Assembly (NCBI GenBank): GCA_030698935.1
Contig: JAUYLR010000038.1
Coordinates: 1-7,927, forward strand
From: a bacterium
GTDB taxonomy: Bacteria > Patescibacteriota > Minisyncoccia > Phycocordibacterales > UBA2100
DNA length: 7,927 bases
Direction: 5' to 3'
In this document: piece after piece, positions 1 to 6,037 of the stretch
Position numbering within the stretch: the stretch's first letter is position 1
Layout: each line of letters opens with the position of its first letter
Notes under the pieces: model-generated
What the model was told of the DNA's origin: nothing
Database searches by the model: none
Seen by the model: the letters and a program-made list of their open reading frames with translations, nothing else
Position numbers and translations under genes: made by a program

Positions 1-637
1 TCGGTGCGGAGGTATTCGCTGATGTGGTCGTGGTGGTTGTCGTGTTGGTGTCGGTATTTGAATTCGTGTCATTGCTTGGAGGCGTATACGGCGTAGCGGC
101 ATTTGTAGCACCTGGTGTCGGTAACGCCGCAATCCATGAGCCCCCGTTTTTTTGCAAACTTGTGCCATCGCCGTTACCGCCCATATCATTCGTGTACATG
201 AAACTATTTAGAAGTATTCCAGTGCCATCAATAAGCGATGTCGTAGCGCTGATATTGTTGAGACTGATTGATGATTTGATCACGGAGTATGCACCGCCTG
301 CATATTCTCCGGAAATGAATTGTGTAGGATCGCTCGCGATTATGAGATAGCCACCAGCGGGAATCGTGAGCGATCCGCGGCCAACGCCGCTAGCGGGATT
401 GACGAGCGTATGGTTTGAACTGTCGCTCACCCTCCACGATCCATTGCCGCTGCCAGCGACCATTGTCACGTCAGCAGCGCCTGCGTTATACAACTCAATC
501 CACTCGCGACCAGTATCGTTGCCCTCTGGGTTGTACATAACTTCGTTGATGACGACCTGCGCAGAAACAAACGCTGGAATTAACATGACCACACAACACA
601 GAACAACGAAACGGACCTTATGATTAATTATATTCAT
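1..637 (-). CDS. Secreted lamin-tail-domain (LTD) protein, C-terminus cut by window edge
   Basis: This frame stays open from an ATG at 637 to the left edge (212 full codons, no stop), so the gene is partial at its 3' end. Residues 1-26 look like a signal peptide: a basic start (NHKVR), a hydrophobic core (FVVLCCVVMLIPAF) and a VSA-Q cleavage site. Residues about 28-178 match an LTD: VINEVMYNPEGND and REWIELYNAG at the start, SLTIPAGGYLIIAS in the middle, and GDGTSLQKNGGSW followed by PTPGATN at the end. The rest is a Thr/Asn/Ser/Pro-rich linker with seven threonines in a row (199-205), typical of a spacer to a further domain or anchor outside the window. LTDs are small Ig-like beta folds found on secreted bacterial proteins and on nucleases; the missing C-terminus would decide the function. 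The start overlaps the stop of the upstream gene as ATGA (637-634), suggesting translational coupling. LTD assignment is strong; function is unknown. Confidence 0.88.
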   Translation of the reverse strand, partial: MNIINHKVRFVVLCCVVMLIPAFVSAQVVINEVMYNPEGNDTGREWIELYNAGAADVTMVAGSGNGSWRVSDSSNHTLVNPASGVGRGSLTIPAGGYLIIASDPTQFISGEYAGGAYSVIKSSISLNNISATTSLIDGTGILLNSFMYTNDMGGNGDGTSLQKNGGSWIAALPTPGATNAATPYTPPSNDTNSNTDTNTTTTTTTSANTSAP

Positions 638-1431
638 TGATTATATTTGATTATATTTTCAAGATGAGCGACACGCTTAAGCACCTCGTCACGAAAAGAC
701 CTTGTCTTTTCCTCCTCGTTACTGCCAGGAGCATTTAGAATCGTTGTAGGCACTTCGGATGACACTTTCTTTATATGGTCGAGAATGGCGTGCATGTGCG
801 CGAGTCCATCTTCGCCGCCAAACATCCTGTGCAATTCCGTAAGAATCCCCAGACAGAGAATCTTCACATGCTTGTTTATCAGATCGTATCTATCTTGGTG
901 CGTCCTTATATACTCTCTTGTGTTCCATAAGTCCCAAAAGCGCGAAAACAGGTGAGCATCAAACAGACCAAAAGCATTTCCTGATACATTCATATTTCTA
1001 CCCGTGAGACCGTGATGATCTGTATCGTTAAAAACATAACTTAGTACCAAATTGTGAACATCAACGCGTTCCTGAAAATTCATCTGTCCCGCATCCTTGG
1101 AAATGGACGCGACAGGCATCTTGTATGACAAGAATTTCCCGCTGTTATACACGACATCAGATACTGGCATAATACCTTTGAGGATTTTCGCAAGAAACAT
1201 CTGGTCCGCACCATATTTATTAATCTCATAATATAACCTACCGAGATTATCTCTGAACACATTCGTATCTTTTACTTCGCCCTGGAATTCTTCTCTATGT
1301 ACATGGTCAAACTGCACGCCCCCATCGCGCTCCACGCCCGCAACCGAAGATTTTGTCGGATCAGGCTCTGAATCCGTCATTTTCTCGGTAGGACTTTCCT
1401 TCAGGAGTTTATTTGAGTTTTCAAAGACCAT
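634..1431 (-). CDS. Unrecognised 265-aa protein, possible HipA/PI-kinase-like fold
   Basis: I do not recognise a named family with certainty. The protein has no signal peptide or membrane segment, an acidic polar N-terminus (1-60) that looks disordered, and a compact core (about 60-210). The core carries residues spaced as in atypical kinases of the HipA/phosphatidylinositol-kinase type. These are a lysine in a beta strand (LYYEINKYG, K72), then a helix (ADQMFLAKIL), a PVSDVVYNSGKFLSYKMP strand pair, NDTDHHGLTGRN (D138, N146) as a possible catalytic loop, and GLFDAHLF (D158) as a possible metal-binding aspartate. This comparison is inference from pattern only. The start is uncertain: ATG 1431 has a weak GGA 5 nt upstream; a TTG at 1443 or an ATG at 1380 (MTDSEPD) are alternatives. 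It lies 15 nt after the ATPase stop and its TGA overlaps the next ATG, so it probably shares a transcript with both. Its DNA is visibly less GC-rich than the neighbouring ATPase tail. Confidence 0.8.
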   Translation of the reverse strand: MVFENSNKLLKESPTEKMTDSEPDPTKSSVAGVERDGGVQFDHVHREEFQGEVKDTNVFRDNLGRLYYEINKYGADQMFLAKILKGIMPVSDVVYNSGKFLSYKMPVASISKDAGQMNFQERVDVHNLVLSYVFNDTDHHGLTGRNMNVSGNAFGLFDAHLFSRFWDLWNTREYIRTHQDRYDLINKHVKILCLGILTELHRMFGGEDGLAHMHAILDHIKKVSSEVPTTILNAPGSNEEEKTRSFRDEVLKRVAHLENIIKYNQ

Positions 1432-1446
1432 ATCGTTCCACAACGA

Positions 1447-3357
1447 TTATGCATCTACGGTATCATCCCCCGCCTGAAGAACGTTTCGCAAAAGTTCGTT
1501 TGAAACTTCGCCGGAGAAAGTGCCCTTCTCCGGATTTTCTTTTGTTGCGTGCTCACTCTTCGTGTTTCCGGCCTGCGAATTTCCGGATATGCCTGCCTGT
1601 CGCGGCTGCCCGCCTGCGCGCAACGCGCCTGACTGCGAGCTTCGCTCAGGCAGGTGGGCGGGCGACGCAGACATGCGCGCGCGCAAAATTTCCGCCGGCG
1701 ACAGGGGGGGTGCTGTGTGTATCGCATGTGTGTTTGGCGCATCCCCTGATTCAGAGCGCGCCCTCTCCAGCGCCGCGCGCAGTGCGGATTTCCGGGCTTC
1801 TTCGGAAGAAACGCGGGCGGAAAACGCGGGCGGAAACGGGGCGGGCCGTGGAACATAACTCGTGAAAGGGGGCGTGGGCGCATTACCCGCCGCAGTAACT
1901 GTCGCATACGGCGGTGTGGAATGCGGCCTCGCGGGATGCGGCGCGCCGCGGTGCCCCCCCTGATCGGCGCGCCTGCCACCATCGGAAGAACGAGCACCCG
2001 ACGACGCAGACGAACCATATTCCCTGCGCACCTTTTGCTTCGGCGGCTGCACAAATTCCGTCTGACGTTTCTGTACCAGCGCGTCAATCTCCGCGCGCGG
2101 ATGCGCATATTGTGCGCGGGAATTCTCTATGACATCGTCCCTGTACGAAATGCTCGGCTCCTCAATCGGCGGAATTGTTTCCGCGGAAAACGGCCGCGAG
2201 CCGACGCCGTTTATCATGAGCGTGAGATAGATTTGCCCGATACCTAAGCCCACCAAATCTTCCGGCGTGAAGGTAGGTTCAAACACTGTTTCCAGTACCT
2301 CCGCATCAAAGGGGCCCACGCGAAATACGATGAGCGTTCCGACGTTGCCGAACACGGCATCGCGGACGTTCTCCTCCATTTGTTCTATGTACTGGTTCGC
2401 AAGCGTCAGTGCCAACTTATACTTGCGCGATTCGGAAAGAATGTCGGCAAACGCCTCGTTCATCATGGATTGGAATTCGTCCACATAAAAATAGAATCGC
2501 GGTAATTGCGCCATGCGGATGGGCGGCTCGTCGGCGCGCGACATCGCGGCAAGGTAAATCTTCACGACGAGCATGCTGCCCAAGAGGCTCGCGTTCGTCT
2601 CCCCCATCCGGCCCTTGGAGAGGTTGACGATGAATATCTTTTTCTCATCCATGATTTTGCGCAGGTCAAACGTGGACTTCGCCTGACCGACAATATTCCG
2701 AATGAGCGGGTTCGCGGTAAATTGGCCGATTTTGTTTTGGATTGCAGGGGTCGCTTCGCGCGTATACGTATCGGTGAACGCCGCAAACTCTTCCGTCCAG
2801 AATGATTTCACGAGCGGGTCGGTGATTTTCGTCACGACATCGGCGCGGAACGCCTTATTGGTGAGCATGCGGTTCACGTCCAAGAGCGTAGAACCCGGAT
2901 ATTCCAAGAGTGCAAGCAGGGTATTTTGCAAGATGTATTCCATTCGGGCGCTCCACGCGTCTACCCAGATGCGTTTCAGGGCGCCCATAAGGCCCGAAAC
3001 AACGAGGTGGCGTTTATCAAAACCCACATCTTCCATGATGTTGAATCCGATGGGGTTATCCGTATCAAACGGCGCGAAATACACGACATCCTTTAGACGG
3101 TTATGGGGAACAAAATTGAGGAGCTTTTCCGCTGTCGCTCCGTGCGGGTCAATGAATGCGATACCCTCTCCGTTCTGAATATCCTGAATCGCCATGTTCT
3201 CCAGCATGGTGGATTTGCCCATGCCTGTTTTCCCGATGACGTAGATGTGCTTTCCGCGGTCGTCTCCGCGGATGCCGAAAATCTCGCGTTTTCCGCGCGT
3301 ATGCGTCGCGGCAAAATAGGTAATACGCCGGTCTGGATCGTTCGCATCCGGGTGCAT
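1447..3357 (-). CDS. TraG/TraD/VirD4-like (HerA-type) ATPase with long disordered tail
   Basis: This 636-aa P-loop ATPase belongs to the type IV secretion coupling protein/HerA-FtsK group, hexameric motors that move DNA or protein substrates. Walker A is GKTGMGKST (42-50), followed by AFIDPHG (67-73), and Walker B is FYFYVDEFQ (288-296, D293/E294). The family motif around SESRKYKLALTLANQYIEQM (308-327) carries the sensor-like Gln322. No N-terminal membrane helices are present, unlike classical VirD4, so it is soluble or recruited by a partner. Residues about 438-613 are Pro/Ala/Ser/Arg-rich and probably disordered, ending in a short, possibly helical segment (FSGEVSNELLRNVLQAG, 614-630). Part of the tail (562-590) is encoded by an inverted repeat. 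No VirB4, VirB6 or relaxase is in the window, so substrate and channel are unknown. The ATG at 3357 has no Shine-Dalgarno; a TATACT lies 6 nt upstream. Family call strong, role inferred. Confidence 0.93.
   Translation of the reverse strand: MHPDANDPDRRITYFAATHTRGKREIFGIRGDDRGKHIYVIGKTGMGKSTMLENMAIQDIQNGEGIAFIDPHGATAEKLLNFVPHNRLKDVVYFAPFDTDNPIGFNIMEDVGFDKRHLVVSGLMGALKRIWVDAWSARMEYILQNTLLALLEYPGSTLLDVNRMLTNKAFRADVVTKITDPLVKSFWTEEFAAFTDTYTREATPAIQNKIGQFTANPLIRNIVGQAKSTFDLRKIMDEKKIFIVNLSKGRMGETNASLLGSMLVVKIYLAAMSRADEPPIRMAQLPRFYFYVDEFQSMMNEAFADILSESRKYKLALTLANQYIEQMEENVRDAVFGNVGTLIVFRVGPFDAEVLETVFEPTFTPEDLVGLGIGQIYLTLMINGVGSRPFSAETIPPIEEPSISYRDDVIENSRAQYAHPRAEIDALVQKRQTEFVQPPKQKVRREYGSSASSGARSSDGGRRADQGGHRGAPHPARPHSTPPYATVTAAGNAPTPPFTSYVPRPAPFPPAFSARVSSEEARKSALRAALERARSESGDAPNTHAIHTAPPLSPAEILRARMSASPAHLPERSSQSGALRAGGQPRQAGISGNSQAGNTKSEHATKENPEKGTFSGEVSNELLRNVLQAGDDTVDA
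1589..1674. repeat. 86-bp imperfect inverted repeat inside ATPase tail
   Basis: The two arms can pair. CCTGCCTG (1592-1599) is complementary to CAGGCAGG (1647-1654). As an alternative, TGTC and GCCCGCC on the left pair with GGCGGGC and GACA on the right. A smaller hairpin nests inside: CCTGA and GCGA pair with TCGC and TCAGG around a short GCT loop (1629-1650). The element keeps the reading frame and is translated as residues 562-590 of the ATPase tail. It looks like a REP-like palindromic repeat that landed in dispensable coding sequence. Confidence 0.6.
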
Positions 3358-3402
3358 AGGAACAGTATACCGTATTCTGTATACAGTATGCCGTATGGGT
3401 AT
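3358..3402 (-). promoter_or_regulatory. Intergenic GTATNNN heptad array and likely promoter of the ATPase gene
   Basis: This 45-bp gap between the DUF4015 and ATPase genes holds GTAT at 3365, 3372, 3379, 3386 and 3393, an exact 7-bp period, plus one more at 3399. It includes the palindrome CTGTATACAG (3377-3386). On the transcribed strand a TATACT (3369-3364) ends 6 nt before the ATG, where a -10 box would give a transcript starting at the start codon. No good -35 was seen. The block 3363-3399 matches 4887-4923 at 32 of 37 positions. Promoter function is inferred. Confidence 0.55.
3363..3399. repeat. 37-bp heptad-repeat block, copy A
   Basis: Five consecutive GTATNNN units: GTATACC, GTATTCT, GTATACA, GTATGCC, GTATGGG, preceded by CA. 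An ungapped alignment with copy B (4887-4923) gives five differences. Both copies end with GTATGGG on the plus strand and both sit just upstream of a minus-strand start codon. Confidence 0.85.
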
Positions 3403-4671
3403 TTATTCTGTTTGCAACACTTGCCGCAAGCTCCTGTATTTATTGGCCGGGTCCCAAAATAGATACGAGTCAAGGCCTGCATCGGTGTTCGCTTTTATCT
3501 GCGCAGACACCATTTCCGGCGTGTAGGTAACGGGATAATCAAATGATTGGAGCCACGGGCGGATTTGGGACGCGGGATATGAGGGCTTTCTATAAATTGC
3601 AGGTGTTGAAGTCCCGATTCTCTCAAATGCAAGTGCGGTCACAGATGTTGAGGTCGCAACCGTCCGCTCCACGGCATGCGTCAAAGAAAAATGCACGATG
3701 TCGTATGGATGTTCATTAACTTTCTTATAGCCGTTGAATCCCGTCGGATAGTGCGAGGGGTACACCATGGGGTCAATGAAATCAAAGTATGGCATCGCGC
3801 GCTCAAGTACTTGCCCGATGTTCAAGTCGTCATAGTTCGTCGTCACCATGCCGAACAGGTCAACGGAAATTACCGCTCCGGACGGTTTTAACGCCTTGCT
3901 CAAATATATATAAAATCTTTCAAGCGCCTCGCTTTTCTCCATACCGGGGTTCCACGTATAGAACGTATCTTTCATGTTTCCGTCAGACGGAAAACGGATG
4001 TAATCAAAATTCAGCTCATCAAAACCGGTTTCGTACGAGGCTTTCGCGATTTTTATAATGTAATCCCAGTAGGGTTTTGCGCTGACGTCTATAAATGAAA
4101 GACCTTTGTGGTCTTTCCAATTCAACTCCTTGTTTGAAAGCCGCTTCACCGCCAAGTCGGGATGAAGCGCCGTGTAGTAGGGGTCCTGAAATACAGTGAT
4201 GCGCCCGATGACGTATATATTCTTGTCGTGCAGCTCTTTTATAAACGCCTCCATATCTCTCGCCCCGCAGGCATCCGAAACCGATGCCTTGAGTGACGGG
4301 TCCGCAGGTGTGAATGCAAGCCTGCCGGTGTAATCCTTGATATCAATAACAACGGCGTTCAACTCCGTGCCGTCAATAAGTCCGACGAGGTCTTTGCGGA
4401 ATGAGGGAGTCCCGACCGCGCACTGCGTCATATAAATCGCGCGGAGAGGTACGGGCGTTGCGAGGTGCGTTACGGCCGGCTTCTCGGGCAAAACCGGGTC
4501 GGTCGTCGTTGCCCGCGAGAACGACAGTGTAGAAGACGAGAAGACTTCTGCTCCGGTCTGGGCAATTTTCCCGCCCAAGCCGCTTGCAAAAACCCCGACG
4601 GAGATAGCGGCAAAACCTACGGCTGCTGCATAGGATAACGCGCGTCTACGTTTTTTCATGCGGTGGAACAT
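3403..4671 (-). CDS. Membrane-anchored putative glycoside hydrolase (DUF4015)
   Basis: This 422-aa protein has a basic start (MKKRRR) and one hydrophobic segment (about 11-30), so it is probably anchored in the membrane or exported, with the enzyme domain outside. Residues about 75-415 match the DUF4015/GHL putative glycosidase TIM barrel: AIYMTQCAVG (78-87), LNAVVIDIKDYTG (104-116), YVIGRITVFQDP (153-164), ELNFDYIRFPSDG (219-231), VISVDLFGMV (267-276), FDFIDPMVYPSHY (296-308) and LFWDP (404-408). E219, D223 and D300 are candidate active-site acids by position; this is not proven. The family is annotated as glycosidase-like but its substrate is not established; cell-wall or surface polysaccharide is a reasonable guess. 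The ATG at 4671 overlaps the upstream gene by 26 bp; the ATG at 4659 (giving MKKRRR) is equally plausible, and neither has a Shine-Dalgarno. The stop is 45 bp before the ATPase start. Confidence 0.9.
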   Translation of the reverse strand: MFHRMKKRRRALSYAAAVGFAAISVGVFASGLGGKIAQTGAEVFSSSTLSFSRATTTDPVLPEKPAVTHLATPVPLRAIYMTQCAVGTPSFRKDLVGLIDGTELNAVVIDIKDYTGRLAFTPADPSLKASVSDACGARDMEAFIKELHDKNIYVIGRITVFQDPYYTALHPDLAVKRLSNKELNWKDHKGLSFIDVSAKPYWDYIIKIAKASYETGFDELNFDYIRFPSDGNMKDTFYTWNPGMEKSEALERFYIYLSKALKPSGAVISVDLFGMVTTNYDDLNIGQVLERAMPYFDFIDPMVYPSHYPTGFNGYKKVNEHPYDIVHFSLTHAVERTVATSTSVTALAFERIGTSTPAIYRKPSYPASQIRPWLQSFDYPVTYTPEMVSAQIKANTDAGLDSYLFWDPANKYRSLRQVLQTE

Positions 4672-4879
4672 GCGGATGATTTTCTACAACGACATTTCCG
4701 TTTTTAGGCGGTGTCGGCTGCGATGTTTTTCCACCGCGCCGGCGCACAACAATGCCAAGTGAGATTATGAAAATCCCGGCCAGAAACAACAGCACAGTAT
4801 CCCAACTGTTTGGAAAACCCAAAGAAGGCAGAACGGCCACAAAAGCACCCGCAAGCATTATGAGAGCGTCAAGAGTCAT
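4646..4879 (-). CDS. Small two-helix membrane protein, hypothetical
   Basis: This 77-aa protein has two hydrophobic segments, about 5-22 (ALIMLAGAFVAVLPSLGF) and 27-45 (DTVLLFLAGIFIISLGIVV). A basic RRRGGK stop-transfer patch and a polar Pro/Asn/His-rich tail (52-77) follow. By the positive-inside rule the tail would be cytoplasmic. I recognise no family. Its end overlaps the start of the DUF4015 gene, which implies co-transcription and possibly coupled translation, so it may assist that membrane-anchored enzyme. A TATACT on its strand lies 8 nt before the ATG, within the heptad array, and there is no Shine-Dalgarno. The overlap and hydrophobic pattern make it a likely real gene. Confidence 0.78.
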   Translation of the reverse strand: MTLDALIMLAGAFVAVLPSLGFPNSWDTVLLFLAGIFIISLGIVVRRRGGKTSQPTPPKNGNVVVENHPHVPPHEKT

Positions 4880-4966
4880 ACGGACACAGTATACAGTATT
4901 TTGTATACAGTATTTAGTATGGGATTACTCTGGTATCGCCTATATATTGCAGTATCATAAAAGCAT
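4880..4966. promoter_or_regulatory. Divergent intergenic region between the small membrane protein gene and pyrD
   Basis: This 87-bp gap separates two divergently transcribed genes. The left half is the GTATNNN heptad array, with TATACT (4893-4888, minus strand) 8 nt from the 77-aa gene start. The right half is AT-rich; TATCAT (4953-4958) lies 8 nt before the pyrD ATG and TATATT is just upstream. Neither start has a Shine-Dalgarno. Both genes may be transcribed from the first base or so of their coding sequence. The -35 boxes are not clear, so promoter positions are inferred. Confidence 0.5.
4887..4923. repeat. 37-bp heptad-repeat block, copy B
   Basis: GTAT occurs at 4889, 4896, 4903, 4910 and 4917, an exact 7-bp period (GTATACA, GTATTTT, GTATACA, GTATTTA, GTATGGG). 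It matches copy A (3363-3399) at 32 of 37 positions with no gap. Confidence 0.85.
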
Positions 4967-6037
4967 ATGTTCTACAAAATAATATTGCGGCCGATTTTCT
5001 TCCTCTGTGACCCGGAATTTATGCATGATTTTATGGTCTTTTTCGGGCGTACATTCGGTGCCATCGCGCCAATCCGCTTCCTCCTTGAGCTTGTGTGGGG
5101 CTACCGGGGCCCCGATATTTCTAAAACGGTAGACGGCATCCGGTACGAACGGCCGGTGCTTTTATCTGCGGGGTTTGATTGCGATGGAGGACTGATGCGA
5201 ATCCTCCCTTCAATATCTTTTGGCGGCGAGGAGGTCGGTTCGGTGACAGCTAGGGCCTGTGCGGGGAATCCAAAGCCGAGGCTCACGCGGCTCGTCCGCA
5301 ATAAGAGCATCGTCGTGTATAAGGGATTGCGGAATCAGGGTGCAGAGATAATCGCCAAGCGCCTTGTGAAGAGAAACGCCGACGAAGGATTTGTTGTCGG
5401 CGTCTCTATCGCGCAGACGAACGATGAGAAGGTGTGCGATGCGGAGGCGGGGATAGATGATTACTGCACGACGTTCAGAATAATGAATAAAGTGGGTGCC
5501 GGCGATTGCTACACAATCAACATCTCATGTCCCAACACGTTCGGCGGAGAAACATTTGCGAAGCCGGAACTTCTTAAGCGCCTTCTCGCAAAGCTCGCCG
5601 AGGTTCCCTGTTCAAAGCCGCGCTACATCAAAATGCCGATAAATCTTGCGTGGAACGACTTTAAGGAACTCCTGGACATCATTGGCACATTCGGATACAA
5701 CGGCGTCGTTATCGGCAACCTAAACAAAGATTATTCGCTCATTGATTTTCCTGAAGATGCTCCGAGGAAATGGCGCGGCGGTCTCTCCGGAAAGACATGT
5801 TTTGAACTTTCCAACGAACTCATCCGCAAGACGCGCGCGGAGTACGGCAAACGATTTACCATAATCGGCGTTGGGGGAATATTTTCCGGCGAAGACGCTC
5901 TGGTGAAATTTCGCGCAGGTGCGGACCTTGTACAGGTGGTGACTGGCATGATTTTTGAGGGACCAAGCCTCGTACGGGAAATCTGCAACGCGTATGCCTC
6001 GGAATACCCGCCTACACGCGCACCGGCTCAACAATAA
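4967..6037 (+). CDS. pyrD: Dihydroorotate dehydrogenase, class-2-like with cysteine at catalytic position
   Basis: This FMN enzyme oxidises dihydroorotate to orotate, the fourth step of pyrimidine synthesis. The N-terminus (1-28: LRPIFFLCDPEFMH) resembles the membrane-associating helix of quinone-linked class 2 enzymes, and the length (356 aa) fits that class. Barrel motifs follow: LLSAGFDCDG (65-74), GSVTARACAGNPKPRLTRL (91-109), NISCPNT (185-191), YIKMPINL (220-227, K222), GGLSGK (271-276), IIGVGGIFSGEDAL (299-312) and GADLVQVVTG (318-327). Class 2 enzymes usually have serine in NISSPN; here Cys188 is as in class 1 (NxSCPN). The usual Lys of the GLDKDG motif is Cys72, and the MGFNN motif reads KGLRN. 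It is therefore a divergent member whose electron acceptor is uncertain. The start at 4967 has no Shine-Dalgarno. The 3' end overlaps convergent rsmI by 26 bp. No other pyrimidine genes are near. Confidence 0.9.
   Translation: MFYKIILRPIFFLCDPEFMHDFMVFFGRTFGAIAPIRFLLELVWGYRGPDISKTVDGIRYERPVLLSAGFDCDGGLMRILPSISFGGEEVGSVTARACAGNPKPRLTRLVRNKSIVVYKGLRNQGAEIIAKRLVKRNADEGFVVGVSIAQTNDEKVCDAEAGIDDYCTTFRIMNKVGAGDCYTINISCPNTFGGETFAKPELLKRLLAKLAEVPCSKPRYIKMPINLAWNDFKELLDIIGTFGYNGVVIGNLNKDYSLIDFPEDAPRKWRGGLSGKTCFELSNELIRKTRAEYGKRFTIIGVGGIFSGEDALVKFRAGADLVQVVTGMIFEGPSLVREICNAYASEYPPTRAPAQQ

Noticed and set aside
24..623. Plus-strand open frames over the left edge (108 and 85 aa)
   Set aside because: They are antisense to the partial minus-strand LTD gene, which has a signal peptide and clear domain motifs; the plus-strand translations have none.
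1413..2247. Several plus- and minus-strand open frames over the ATPase tail (up to 217 aa)
   Set aside because: GC-rich DNA has few stop codons; the translations are Arg/Ala/Pro-rich with no domain signature, and the ATPase frame is continuous.
3093..3482. Minus-strand frame of 129 aa across the intergenic gap
   Set aside because: It overlaps the Walker A part of the ATPase and the DUF4015 end in another frame; no family features.
3363..4923. Heptad arrays as a CRISPR array
   Set aside because: Units are 7 bp with 3-bp variable parts; there are no 25-40 bp repeats with unique spacers.
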